Below are positions 52,740 through 64,000 of a stretch of 64,000 bases of DNA, one piece after another. The stretch lies in NCBI RefSeq assembly GCF_019469425.1, contig NZ_CP048272.1, forward strand, positions 1,550,001 through 1,614,000, read 5' to 3'. The DNA is from Bifidobacterium asteroides (lineage in GTDB: Bacteria > Actinomycetota > Actinomycetes > Actinomycetales > Bifidobacteriaceae). Position 1 is the first letter of the stretch; each line of letters begins with the position of its first letter. Below the pieces are notes generated by a model that did not search any database, was not told the origin of the DNA, and worked only from the letters and a program-made list of their open reading frames with translations. The position numbers and the translations under genes are program-made.

Positions 52740-53722
52740 CAGTCAGCCACCTCCTTCCTGACTGCACCTCGAAAACGCGGATCGATCAGTCTATGGATAA
52801 CGTCCACCAGCAGTCCCAGGAAGAGGAAGAAGGCCGCCAGAAGAAGCAGCTCGGACTGAACGGCCGGAAGATCCCGGTTGCCCACATCGGTGATCAGCAT
52901 GGAGCCAAGCCCCGGCAGGGCGAACAGGTTCTCGCTGACCATGACCCCGGTGATCATCTCGGCCATGGTCAGCCCCACCACCGAAACCAACTGGGGAGAA
53001 GCCAGCCGCAGACCGATGCGCAGGGCGGCCTGGGTTCGGGTCATCCCGCAGGCCATGCCCATGTCCACATACCCCGAAGAGAGCATGTCGCCCAGAAGGG
53101 AACGAGTGTACCGCATGATGCCGGCGCCCACGATGATGCCGGTGGACAGGGCAGGCAGAATCAATGACGACAGGGCCTGCCCCGGACGAGCCCAGCCGAG
53201 AGCAGGAAAGCCCTGGGAGGGCAGCAGACCGATCAGGCCACTTCCCCTGGCGAAGAGCATGATCAACAGCAGTCCTGACCAGAGGGCCGGTACGGATCCG
53301 CCCACGATGGCTGCCATGTGGCTGAAAGACTGCATCCGTGGCGAGCGAGCCAGAGCGGCGGCGCAACCCAGGGGGACGCCCAGCAGCAGGGCCACGCCCA
53401 GCCCCAAAAGAATCAGAGGGAAGGTGATCTGGGCTCGTATGCCCACCTGGGAGGCAATGGAACGGTTGGTCAGAGTGGACTTGCCTAGGTCCCCTTTCAG
53501 AAAGTCGCTGATCCAATCCAGATACTGCCGTGAGTAGGAGCGGTCCAGGCCCATCTGCCGACGCAGCCTGTCGACACGCTCAGGTGGGGCATCCAGTCCG
53601 GCCATGACCGCGGCCACGTCACCGGGCAGGATGCGTAGGGCCAGGAAGATCAGCAGGGAGATGCCCATCAGCGCCAAGACGAAGAGCACCAGGCGCCGCA
53701 TCAGGAATCTGACCATGGTCAT
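52739..53722 (-). CDS. Peptide ABC transporter permease (OppB/DppB type)
   Basis: The protein has 327 residues with six membrane helices. Characteristic OppB features are RLVLFVLALMGISLLIFLAL, LRILPGDVAAVMAG near the N terminus and SSGYVDMGMACGMTRTQAAL as the EAA-type loop. Its start overlaps the binding-protein stop (ATGA). It forms the channel with the OppC-type permease. Confidence 0.9.
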   Translation of the reverse strand: MTMVRFLMRRLVLFVLALMGISLLIFLALRILPGDVAAVMAGLDAPPERVDRLRRQMGLDRSYSRQYLDWISDFLKGDLGKSTLTNRSIASQVGIRAQITFPLILLGLGVALLLGVPLGCAAALARSPRMQSFSHMAAIVGGSVPALWSGLLLIMLFARGSGLIGLLPSQGFPALGWARPGQALSSLILPALSTGIIVGAGIMRYTRSLLGDMLSSGYVDMGMACGMTRTQAALRIGLRLASPQLVSVVGLTMAEMITGVMVSENLFALPGLGSMLITDVGNRDLPAVQSELLLLAAFFLFLGLLVDVIHRLIDPRFRGAVRKEVAD

Positions 53723-55365
53723 CCCCGCCTATAAATCACGTCGGACAGGGGCATGAGGGACTGGTTCAGATCGACCGGGAAGCCCTCCAACCCCGTCCTC
53801 CAGGCCGTGGTCACCCGGTAGTTGAAGAGCCAGTCCGCCGCCGCATCGCTGCTGACAATCCGGGCGGCCTGGGCCAAGAGTCTGTCGGAGTCATCGGCGG
53901 AGGTCGTGGCCATGGCCTTCTGGTAGAGCTCCTGGACCTGACGATTGTCGTAGTTGTAGTAGTAGCCGGGGTTGGCCCACTGATGGAAGTCGTGGCTCTC
54001 GCCATGATCCACCAGGGACAGGTCGTAGTCCTTGTTGGCATGCACGTCCTGCAGCCAAACTGAAAACTCCACCACCCGCACATCCAGGTCGATGCCCACC
54101 TGACGCAGTTGCGAGCGCAGCTGATCGCCCAATTCGCTGCCGTAGGTGTTGGCATATGTCAGCCGCAGCTTAAGCGGGTGGTCGGGACCATACCCGGTCT
54201 GGGCCAGAAGCCTCCGCGCCTGCTCCGGATCGTGGGGGTAGAGCCCGGTCAGATCCCGATAGCCTGGATCCAGGGAGGGTATTGGACCGCCCAAGACCCT
54301 GTCCGATCCGCCCCGGGATGCGATCAGCTGCCGATGATCAATGGCATGGCGGATGGCCTGACGCACCCGTGGATCGGATGTGGCGGCACCCTTGCCGTTC
54401 ATGGCCAGGACGTACTTGTCGGTGTCGTCGCCCGCCTTGACCTGGAAGTCGGGATTGTTGCGGAATGGGCTGGCCAGGTTCTCGGTGACTGGAGCCAGCA
54501 CCTGCACATCCCCGCTGCGCAGGGCGTTGACGGCGGCGTTGTCATCATTGAGGTAGCGGATAACGATGGTTGGCGTCTTAGGCTTGTCGCTGCCCCAGTA
54601 ATGCGGATCGGCCTTGAGGGTGACCGAATCGTTTGGACGGAAGCTCTCCAGGAGGTATGGACCGGAGCCCACGGCCTGGGTCTTCATGTCGTAATGGGCT
54701 CGCCGGTCAAAGACCAGACCAGCCCTGCCACTCAGCTGCCAGAGTAGATCCTGGTAGGGTCTGGACAGCGTCAGACGGACAGTCAGCGGATTTGCGGCAT
54801 CAACGCTCTGGAAACCCTCCAGCATCTCGCTGCCCTGATAATGACCTGTCATGAGCCCGCGTATGGAGTCGACCACGTCTTGGGCCCGAAGAGCATGGCC
54901 ATTGGAGAAGCGGATGCCCTCATGCAGATGGAAGGTGTAGACCAGCCCGCTTTCAGAGACATTCCAGGTCCTGGCCAGACCCGGGCGCACCCGGTTCCGG
55001 GAATCCCGTGACACCAGGCCCTGATAGACGTTGCCGATCAGAAGCTGATCCAGCGCCGTGCCCGACTGGCTGCGAATGTCCAGATTGGTGGGGGCCAGCT
55101 TGAGTCCAACCGTGACCGTTTCCGCCACGGTTCCGCCCTCGGCCTGACCAGCGGCTCCACGATGCCCGGTCCACAGGGAGAGGGCCAAGGCCAGGGCCAG
55201 CAGGAGACTGAGCAACTTCCAAGGCAGGCTGTTGCCACCTGACCTCATGGGCCTGATCCTGGCATTGAGTTCGGGATCAGTGCTGGGGCCTGACTCCTGT
55301 ACCGCGCCTGTATCTGTTGCGGTCACACTGCTATGGGCATGCGCGCCGTCTCGATCTGCATTCAT
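53719..55365 (-). CDS. Peptide-binding protein of the ABC transporter (family 5)
   Basis: The protein has about 548 residues from ATG 55365, with AAGGA eight bases upstream; an earlier start at 55410 is possible. It is a family 5 binding protein: TVGLKLAPTNLDIRSQ, NVYQGLVSRDS, VGSGPYLLESFRPNDSVTLK and DPRVRQAIRHAIDHRQL. The N terminus is odd: about 45 hydrophilic residues precede one membrane helix (LLSLLLALALALSLW), and no lipobox Cys follows. It seems tethered by that helix and not by lipid. First gene of the five-gene peptide importer operon, divergent from coaX. Confidence 0.88.
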   Translation of the reverse strand: MNADRDGAHAHSSVTATDTGAVQESGPSTDPELNARIRPMRSGGNSLPWKLLSLLLALALALSLWTGHRGAAGQAEGGTVAETVTVGLKLAPTNLDIRSQSGTALDQLLIGNVYQGLVSRDSRNRVRPGLARTWNVSESGLVYTFHLHEGIRFSNGHALRAQDVVDSIRGLMTGHYQGSEMLEGFQSVDAANPLTVRLTLSRPYQDLLWQLSGRAGLVFDRRAHYDMKTQAVGSGPYLLESFRPNDSVTLKADPHYWGSDKPKTPTIVIRYLNDDNAAVNALRSGDVQVLAPVTENLASPFRNNPDFQVKAGDDTDKYVLAMNGKGAATSDPRVRQAIRHAIDHRQLIASRGGSDRVLGGPIPSLDPGYRDLTGLYPHDPEQARRLLAQTGYGPDHPLKLRLTYANTYGSELGDQLRSQLRQVGIDLDVRVVEFSVWLQDVHANKDYDLSLVDHGESHDFHQWANPGYYYNYDNRQVQELYQKAMATTSADDSDRLLAQAARIVSSDAAADWLFNYRVTTAWRTGLEGFPVDLNQSLMPLSDVIYRRG

Positions 55366-55510
55366 TGACGAATCCTTATGCTGCGGTTGACCGCCATTCT
55401 GGTCGATCACCGCCCACCAGCATACTCCCCGAAGCCACCACCCAGGCTTATGCGCTTAGGATGGGCTCGGAAAGCGCCACGCGCCCGGACGACGGCAGGG
55501 AGGAAAAGAC

Positions 55511-58454
<2,944 letters not shown>

Positions 58455-58489
58455 TTATGTCCCACTAGGCTGACTGTTCTGACTCCTCA

Positions 58490-59230
58490 TCAAGCATCCA
58501 AAGGAATAGAAGAGTTGAAAGCGCGATTAACCCCGGTGAAGGGGTCCGTGAATTCCAGGCGACGGGCCACCAATTGCAATGGTCTGGAGAAGTCGTCATA
58601 GGCCCGGGTCTGGATTCTGGGGTAGAGATCGTCACCCACTATAGGCAGCCCCAGAGCATTCATGTGCACACGAAGCTGGTGGGTCTTGCCGGTTTCCGGG
58701 TAGAGGGTGTAGGTGGCCAAACATCCATGGCCCGCTGTCAGCTCGACCCGAGTAACGGCATTGACAGGCCCGCGCTCCTCCCAGGCCTGGAGAACCCCAC
58801 GGCGCTTGATCACCCTGGAGCGGCGCTCTAGCGGAAAAATACAGGGTGGATTCAGGTATCGCACGGTACCAGTCTGCGGACGCGCTATAGGTCGTACCTG
58901 TGCCAGGCACTGGTAGACCTTGTGCACGCGATGCTTCTGGAAGAGCATCTGATAGGCCCGCCTGGCAGCAGGATCGCGTACCAGGACCAGCACGCCCGCA
59001 GTGGCCCTATCAAGCCTGTGGGCAGGGATGATGTCGGGCTCCCCGTAGAGTCGTCGCACTTTGATCAACACGGTGCCGGCATACCACATCCCCCTGGGCA
59101 TGGTAGCCAGAAAGTGAGGCTTGTCGACCACGATGATGCGCCGGTCTTCATAGATGACTCTGGGTTCGAAGGGGATCTGCGGCTCCTCCAAGACCATCCT
59201 GTGCCCCCGCTGCCCGGACCCGACGACCAC
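58490..59230 (-). CDS. RluA-family pseudouridine synthase
   Basis: The protein has 246 residues from a GTG at 59230, with AGAGG six bases upstream; ATG 59197 is an alternative. The catalytic Asp is in the motif PAHRLDRATAGVLV, and TGKTHQLRVHMNALGLPIVGD completes the family pattern. There is no N-terminal S4 domain. It isomerises uridines in rRNA or tRNA; the target site is unknown. It follows glmS by 9 bp in the same frame. Confidence 0.88.
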   Translation of the reverse strand: MVVGSGQRGHRMVLEEPQIPFEPRVIYEDRRIIVVDKPHFLATMPRGMWYAGTVLIKVRRLYGEPDIIPAHRLDRATAGVLVLVRDPAARRAYQMLFQKHRVHKVYQCLAQVRPIARPQTGTVRYLNPPCIFPLERRSRVIKRRGVLQAWEERGPVNAVTRVELTAGHGCLATYTLYPETGKTHQLRVHMNALGLPIVGDDLYPRIQTRAYDDFSRPLQLVARRLEFTDPFTGVNRAFNSSIPLDA

Positions 59231-59239
59231 GGACAGCCT

Positions 59240-61132
59240 CTATTCCACCGTGACTGACTTGGCTAGATTGCGGGGCTTATCCACATCCAGACCCTTGAGT
59301 CGGGCCATGTCCAGGGCGAACAGTTGCAGGGGGACCACATCCACCAGGGGGCTGAGCAGGGTCGGACAGGGCGGCCGCCAAAAGACCACGTCAGCATAGC
59401 GGTCGGCATCCGGATCGCCCTCTTCGGCCACAACGATGGTGAAGGCACCCCGTGCCTTGACCTCCTCGATGGCCGAGATGACCTTGTCATGCAGCACATT
59501 GCGACCCCGGGCGCTGGGGACGATGACCACCACCGGCTCACCCGGCTCCACCAGGGCGATAGGCCCGTGCTTAAGCTCGCCGGCGGCAAACCCCTCGGTG
59601 AAGATGTAGGCGATTTCCTTGAGCTTGAGCGCCCCCTCCAGGGCCACCGGATAGCCCACATGCCGTCCCAAAAAGAGGAAGGAGCGAGCCTTGGACATGC
59701 GCTGAGCCGTCTGCCTGATGACCTCGGCCTGTCCGTCCAGCACTTTCTGGATCTTGGCTGGCATGGCCTTAAGATTGTCGATGGTCTGGTGAATCTCGTC
59801 TCGATACATGGTTCCCTTGACCTGGGCCAAGTAGAGCCCCAGCAAGTAGGCCGCCACGATCTGGGCCAGGAAGGCCTTGGTGGAGGCCACAGCCACTTCG
59901 GGGCCAGCGTGCGTGTAGAGCACGGCATCGGACTCCCTGGGGATGGTGGACCCCTGGGTGTTGCAAATGGCCAGAACCCGTGAACCCTGCTCCCGTGCAT
60001 GCCGAAGCGCCATCAGCGTGTCCATGGTCTCCCCGGACTGTGAAATGGCCACGACCAGGGTGCGCGGGGTCAGAATGGGATCACGGTAGCGGAACTCATG
60101 GGCCAGCTCTACCTCCACCGGAATGCGGACCCAGTGCTCGATGGCATACTTGGCCACCAGTCCAGCATAGGAGGCCGTCCCGCAGGCCACGACGATGATC
60201 TTGTCGATCTGGCGGAAAACCTCCTCATCGATGTGGACCTCGTCCAAATCCAGGCCGCCCGACTCGTCGTACCGGCCCAGCAGAGTGTTGGAGACCGCTG
60301 CAGGGTCCTCGTGGATCTCCTTGTCCATGAAGGAATCCCATCCGCCCTTTTCGGCGGCTGAGGCATCCCAGTCGATGGTGTAACGGCGGGGATGCTCCAC
60401 CGGGTGCCCTTGGAAGTCGGTGACCTTGACCTGGTCGGCGCTGATGCAGACGGCCTGATCCTGACCCAGCTCCATGGCCTGGCGGGTATAGGCCACAAAG
60501 GCGGCCACATCGGAGCCCAGGTAATTCTCTCCGTCTCCCAGACCGACCACCAGCGGCGAATCGTGCCGGATGCCCACCACCAGATCGGGCTGCCTTGAAT
60601 CCACTGCCAAAATGGTGAAGGCTCCCTTGAGCATGCGGGCCAGCCGCCTGATGGCCTCGAAGATATCGGGCTGGCCGGTGGCATCGATAATCTCCTGGGC
60701 AATCTTGCCCAGGAGCTTGGCCGCTACCTCGGTGTCCGTGGAGGATACGAAGGTGTATCCCTCGGTCTCCAGGTCCAGCCGCAGCCTTGAGGCGTTCTCG
60801 ATGATCCCGTTGTGAATCAGCGCGACCTTGCCGTCACGGCTGATGTGGGGATGGGCGTTGACATCGGTAGGTTCGCCATTGGTGGCCCAACGGGTGTGGC
60901 CGATGCCCACAGTGGCCTCAGGCATGGGCTTGGCCTTCAAATCGGCGACCAGATTACCCAAGCGCCCGGCCTTCTTGCGCACGGCTACCTGCGTCATCCG
61001 CGGGGCAGCCAGGGCTACTCCGGCCGAGTCATAACCTCGGTACTCCAAGCGTTCCAGACCCTTGAGACAGACCTCCAAGGGCCTGCCGCAGGCCGTCCGT
61101 ACTGATCCCGCATAACCGACGATTCCACACAT
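59240..61132 (-). CDS. glmS: Glutamine--fructose-6-phosphate aminotransferase (isomerizing)
   Basis: The protein has 630 residues. The start is placed at ATG 61132 because maturation must expose the nucleophile Cys of MCGIVGYAG. The glutaminase domain has GHTRWATNGEPTDVNAHPH. Two SIS domains follow with VACGTASYAGLVAKY and AISQSGETMDTL. The C terminus ends LAKSVTVE as in family members. It makes glucosamine-6-phosphate for peptidoglycan. No glmS ribozyme is visible upstream. Confidence 0.96.
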   Translation of the reverse strand: MCGIVGYAGSVRTACGRPLEVCLKGLERLEYRGYDSAGVALAAPRMTQVAVRKKAGRLGNLVADLKAKPMPEATVGIGHTRWATNGEPTDVNAHPHISRDGKVALIHNGIIENASRLRLDLETEGYTFVSSTDTEVAAKLLGKIAQEIIDATGQPDIFEAIRRLARMLKGAFTILAVDSRQPDLVVGIRHDSPLVVGLGDGENYLGSDVAAFVAYTRQAMELGQDQAVCISADQVKVTDFQGHPVEHPRRYTIDWDASAAEKGGWDSFMDKEIHEDPAAVSNTLLGRYDESGGLDLDEVHIDEEVFRQIDKIIVVACGTASYAGLVAKYAIEHWVRIPVEVELAHEFRYRDPILTPRTLVVAISQSGETMDTLMALRHAREQGSRVLAICNTQGSTIPRESDAVLYTHAGPEVAVASTKAFLAQIVAAYLLGLYLAQVKGTMYRDEIHQTIDNLKAMPAKIQKVLDGQAEVIRQTAQRMSKARSFLFLGRHVGYPVALEGALKLKEIAYIFTEGFAAGELKHGPIALVEPGEPVVVIVPSARGRNVLHDKVISAIEEVKARGAFTIVVAEEGDPDADRYADVVFWRPPCPTLLSPLVDVVPLQLFALDMARLKGLDVDKPRNLAKSVTVE

Positions 61133-61218
61133 GGGCCCCAGTCTAGCCACGGGAGTTCAGCCGCCGCGCGCCCGGAAAGCTTCTTGCCGGAATTTCTACA
61201 ACCCGGCAGAGCCCGAGC

Positions 61219-62031
61219 CTAAAGCACGGTATGCAGGAATTCGGCGAACCTCTCCGTGCGTGGATGGTCGATGATGTCAGGGCCTCCCTGCTCCACCACG
61301 ACTCCCTGGTCCATGAAGACGATCTGCTCGGCGACCTCGCGGGCGAAGCCCATCTCATGGGTGACCACCACCATGGTCATGCCCTGTTGGGCAACCTGCC
61401 TCATGACTCCTAAAACATCTCCCACCAGCTCCGGATCCAGGGCTGAGGTGGGCTCGTCGAAGAGCATGATGTCAGGATGCATGGCCAGGGCTCTCGCGAT
61501 GGCCACACGCTGCTGCTGGCCACCGGAGAGCTGGGCGGGATAGTAGTCCATCCTGTCCTCAAGCCCTACACGTTCCAGCTGGGCCTGAGCCTCTTGGCGG
61601 GCATTGGCCTTGGGAACCCGGCCCACATGGACCGGCGCCTCCATGACGTTCTCCAAGGCTGTCATATGGGGAAAGAGATTGAAGCGCTGAAAGACCATGC
61701 CAATCTTGGAACGCTGTCTGGCAATGGCCTTGTCATCCAAGGTCTGCAGCACAGGGCCCTTGCCGGTATCGATCTTCCGGTATCCAGTCAGCTCGCCGTC
61801 CACATAGATTTCTCCAGCTGTGCGGGTCTCCAGCTGGTTGATCAGCCGCAGCAGTGTTGACTTGCCTGAGCCGGAAGGCCCCAGGACGGCCGTTACCGTG
61901 CCGGGCATGACCTCCAGGTTGATTCCCCGCAGCACATGCTGATCGCCGAATACCTTGTGCACATTCCTGATGACGATGGCCGGATCCTCGCCGCCTTGAC
62001 CATCTTTCTTGGTCTGCCTGTCCTCGCCCAT
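61219..62031 (-). CDS. Polar amino-acid ABC transporter ATPase
   Basis: The protein has 270 residues from ATG 62031 behind GGAGGAG. Walker A is [12 protein letters not shown], the signature [19 protein letters not shown], Walker [15 protein letters not shown] and the H-loop [11 protein letters not shown]. This is the GlnQ/HisP group. It forms an operon with the permease 16 bp upstream and the binding protein. Glutamate, glutamine, cystine or another polar amino acid could be the substrate. Confidence 0.93.
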   Translation of the reverse strand: MGEDRQTKKDGQGGEDPAIVIRNVHKVFGDQHVLRGINLEVMPGTVTAVLGPSGSGKSTLLRLINQLETRTAGEIYVDGELTGYRKIDTGKGPVLQTLDDKAIARQRSKIGMVFQRFNLFPHMTALENVMEAPVHVGRVPKANARQEAQAQLERVGLEDRMDYYPAQLSGGQQQRVAIARALAMHPDIMLFDEPTSALDPELVGDVLGVMRQVAQQGMTMVVVTHEMGFAREVAEQIVFMDQGVVVEQGGPDIIDHPRTERFAEFLHTVL

Positions 62032-62047
62032 GATTCTCCTCCTGCAC

Positions 62048-63022
62048 TCAGGCGTTCAGCCCGGCCATCATGACCTTGTTGACCTTGTCAGTCTCCTGAC
62101 GGGTCTGAAGGTCCTTGCCATCCTTGCCGTCCTTGGTCCCCGACCCGGCCAGGGGCCGCGAATCGAAGCCCTTGCCGTAGTGCTTCTCCAGCTGGGCCTG
62201 GATGACCATCAGGACGGAGGTGATGACCAGGTACCAGATGCAGGCCACGATCAGGAGCGGGATGGTCTTGTAGATGCGGTTGGCGATGGCGTTGGTGGCG
62301 AACTGGAGCTCCAAGGTGAAAGGCACGGCAAGAGCCAGAGATGTTGTCTTGAGCATGCCGATAGTCTCATTGCCGGTAGGCGGCACGATGATGCGCATGG
62401 CCTGAGGCAGCACGATCCGCCGCATGATCATGGAGGGTGGCATGCCCAGGGCCTTGGCGGCCTCCTCCTGGCCTGGGTCCACAGCCTCGATGCCGGCACG
62501 GACGATTTCAGAAAGGTAGGCAGCCTCGTTAAGTCCCAGGCCCAGAACCGTGGCCACGGTGGCATTGAGCACAGTCTTGGTGTCGACGCTCCAGAACTCG
62601 GGCCCGAAGGGGATGCCGATGGCCAGCTTTGGTATCAGCACGGAAAGCAGGCCCCAGAAGACCAGCTGTGTATATACAGGAGTGCCGCGGAAGAACCAGA
62701 TGAAGAACCAGCTGACCCACCGCAGGACCGGATTTGAAGACTTGCGCATGACAGCCAGGATGATGGCCAGGATTGTGGCCAGGACCATGGCGTAGACGGT
62801 CAGCAAGAGGGTCCACTTGATGCCGTCCAGGACGTGCTCATTGAAGAGGTACTTCCAGACAGTGGGCCAATCAAAGTTGGGGTTGGTCACCATGCCGTGA
62901 ATCAGCATGGCCACGAAGATGGCCACGATGACGGCAGCCACAATCGGCCCCGGCTTGCGCACCGGCCTGGCATGTATTCTGCCGGGGATCTGAATCTGGT
63001 CCGTCCCCTTCTTGGTATGCAT
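62048..63022 (-). CDS. Polar amino-acid ABC transporter permease
   Basis: The protein has 324 residues from ATG 63022 behind AGGAGATGC. It is a HisM/GlnP-type permease with the loop [25 protein letters not shown] and [17 protein letters not shown] single permease gene means a homodimeric channel. The C terminus extends about 45 hydrophilic residues past the last helix. Confidence 0.93.
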   Translation of the reverse strand: MHTKKGTDQIQIPGRIHARPVRKPGPIVAAVIVAIFVAMLIHGMVTNPNFDWPTVWKYLFNEHVLDGIKWTLLLTVYAMVLATILAIILAVMRKSSNPVLRWVSWFFIWFFRGTPVYTQLVFWGLLSVLIPKLAIGIPFGPEFWSVDTKTVLNATVATVLGLGLNEAAYLSEIVRAGIEAVDPGQEEAAKALGMPPSMIMRRIVLPQAMRIIVPPTGNETIGMLKTTSLALAVPFTLELQFATNAIANRIYKTIPLLIVACIWYLVITSVLMVIQAQLEKHYGKGFDSRPLAGSGTKDGKDGKDLQTRQETDKVNKVMMAGLNA

Positions 63023-63086
63023 CTCCTGCTTCCTTCCACAACGCTGTACTGTTCAGGCCTGATCTATTGGCCGAACCGCCCGCTTA

Positions 63087-63120
63087 GGCGCGGGTCGCCC
63101 GATATGACACGACCCGCGCC
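63087..63120 (-). terminator. Intercistronic hairpin between binding protein and permease
   Basis: A perfect 11-bp GC-rich stem, GGCGCGGGTCG/CGACCCGCGCC with a 12-base loop, lies 9 bp past the binding-protein stop. There is no T-run, so it more likely protects the upstream message or causes partial termination, keeping the binding protein in excess. Confidence 0.7.
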
Positions 63121-63129
63121 CGGCCTTGC

Positions 63130-64000
63130 TCAGTCAGAGACCGCAGGGTTGATCTCAGCCTTTTCGACCGCACCGCTCTGGACGCCCCAGTTCTTGAGAA
63201 TCTTGGCGTAGACGCCGTCGTCAATCAGCTTCTGAAGAGCCGCCTGCGTGGCCTCGGCCATGCCGCTGCCCTTCTTGAGAGCGGCACCTTGCAGGACGAT
63301 ATCAGCATCCTTGCCGAGCTTCTCCAGCCGTCCATCGGTCTGCTTTATGGCATACCCGGTCACTTGGGAGTCTGCGTAGAGGACGTCGATCTTGCCGTTG
63401 ACCACTGCCGTGGCAGCGTCGGTCTGCTGCTTGTAGGACTGCACATCCACCGGCTTCTTGCCCTTGGCCTTGCACTCGGCCGAGATCTTGTCGGCTGCCT
63501 GCTGCTCTTCGATGGTCCCGGTCTGCACGCCGACCTTGACGCCGCAGATGTCGTCAGGATTGATCCTGGAGGGGTTGCCCTTCTTGACGGCAAAGGCCGT
63601 GCCCGCCTTGAAAGTGGTGACGAAGTCTACCGACTGCATCCGCTCTTTGGTGATGGTGAAGCTGGAGATGCCCGCGTCATACTTGTTGCCGATGGCCGGA
63701 ATGATGGCGTCGAAGGAGGCGCTGACCATCTCCCCATCGAGCCCCATGACCTTGGCAATCGCGTTCGACAGGTCCACATCATAGCCAATGGGAGTCTTTC
63801 CATCCTCATTCATGAACTCGCCAGGCGCATATGAGGTCTCCATACCCACGGTCAGCTTGCCGTCCTTGGAAACCGACTCGGGCACCTTGGCCGCGATGGC
63901 CGGATCCTTCTTGATTCCGCTGACGTCAAAAGCCGCTGGATGGGAGCTGGTGGTGGCCTTGCCCGAAGCGCTGCTGGTGTCCGCCTCGTCGGTGGTTCCA
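63130..64000 (-). CDS. Polar amino-acid ABC transporter binding protein (5'-partial)
   Basis: The frame stays open to the right edge, so the N terminus with its signal or lipobox lies outside the window. The visible 290 residues begin in an Ala/Ser/Thr-rich linker (GTTDEADTSSASGKATTSS). The family 3 binding-protein domain follows: KLTVGMETSYAPGEFMNEDGK, VDLSNAIAKVMGLDGEMV and GVKVGVQTGTIEEQQA. It presents an amino acid to the permease downstream. The GTG at 63885 is internal, not the start. Confidence 0.9.
   Translation of the reverse strand, partial: GTTDEADTSSASGKATTSSHPAAFDVSGIKKDPAIAAKVPESVSKDGKLTVGMETSYAPGEFMNEDGKTPIGYDVDLSNAIAKVMGLDGEMVSASFDAIIPAIGNKYDAGISSFTITKERMQSVDFVTTFKAGTAFAVKKGNPSRINPDDICGVKVGVQTGTIEEQQAADKISAECKAKGKKPVDVQSYKQQTDAATAVVNGKIDVLYADSQVTGYAIKQTDGRLEKLGKDADIVLQGAALKKGSGMAEATQAALQKLIDDGVYAKILKNWGVQSGAVEKAEINPAVSD

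Noticed and set aside
59140-61160. glmS ribozyme
   Set aside because: The gap upstream of glmS is short and holds no conserved ribozyme core; such ribozymes are also not expected in this phylum.

Overview
The window is chromosomal DNA from a Bifidobacterium (Actinomycetota, Bifidobacteriaceae). The evidence is moderately high G+C, Shine-Dalgarno-led genes with frequent ATGA/TGATG overlaps, a luxS-recQ pair, purK-purE, dgt-dnaG, glmS followed by an RluA-type gene, a GH42 beta-galactosidase and a GH127 arabinofuranosidase, and a non-phosphorylating L-fucose pathway. The species cannot be fixed from the sequence alone.

Layout. 1-8.1 kb: membrane esterase, MprF-like lysyl-phosphatidylglycerol synthase, Fur-family regulator, purK-purE, and a divergent Dxs-family enzyme. 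8.1-11.8 kb: tRNA-Arg(UCU) followed by a decayed integrated element. It holds tandem 11-bp repeats, an orphan ORF, a 12-G tract, a DUF285 (BspA-like) surface protein, a holin with an endolysin remnant and a strong terminator, and a multiply frameshifted TM2-domain pseudogene. 11.8-16.3 kb: an NnrS-like/cupredoxin/NirK copper nitrite reductase fusion, divergent from an Fe-S-type winged-helix regulator that is translationally coupled to a ferredoxin and a 3-methyladenine glycosylase. 16.3-21.5 kb: two MFS carriers, an ion-transporter-superfamily permease and a nucleoside hydrolase. 21.5-27.3 kb: GIY-YIG/DUF2075 ATPase divergent from a MazG-like pyrophosphohydrolase, a HAD phosphatase, an XRE regulator and a membrane-linked hydrolase. 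27.4-33.4 kb: dnaG, dgt, ohr, alr and a GNAT gene.

33.2-47.9 kb is the most unusual part. Two unrelated sugar cassettes sit between the GNAT gene and luxS: (A) LacI regulator plus L-fucose oxidation genes (dehydratase, dehydrogenase, FucP, lactonase, aldolase), and (B) GH127, an ABC sugar importer and a LacI regulator. Between them is an in-frame chimeric gene whose first 91 codons are the GNAT gene and whose last 126 codons are LuxS. The GNAT-derived part (415 bp) is identical to its parent and the LuxS-derived part (390 bp) differs from its parent at two bases. This is the junction expected from a tandem duplication with breakpoints inside GNAT and luxS, after which the two copies came to hold different cassettes, or from recombination between two lineages with different cassettes at the same site.

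48-64 kb: recQ, a five-gene peptide ABC transporter operon (binding protein, two permeases, two ATPases), coaX, GH42 beta-galactosidase, RluA-family pseudouridine synthase, glmS, and a polar amino-acid ABC transporter whose binding-protein gene runs off the right edge. Starts were chosen from ribosome-binding sites and family N-termini and often differ from the longest open frame.
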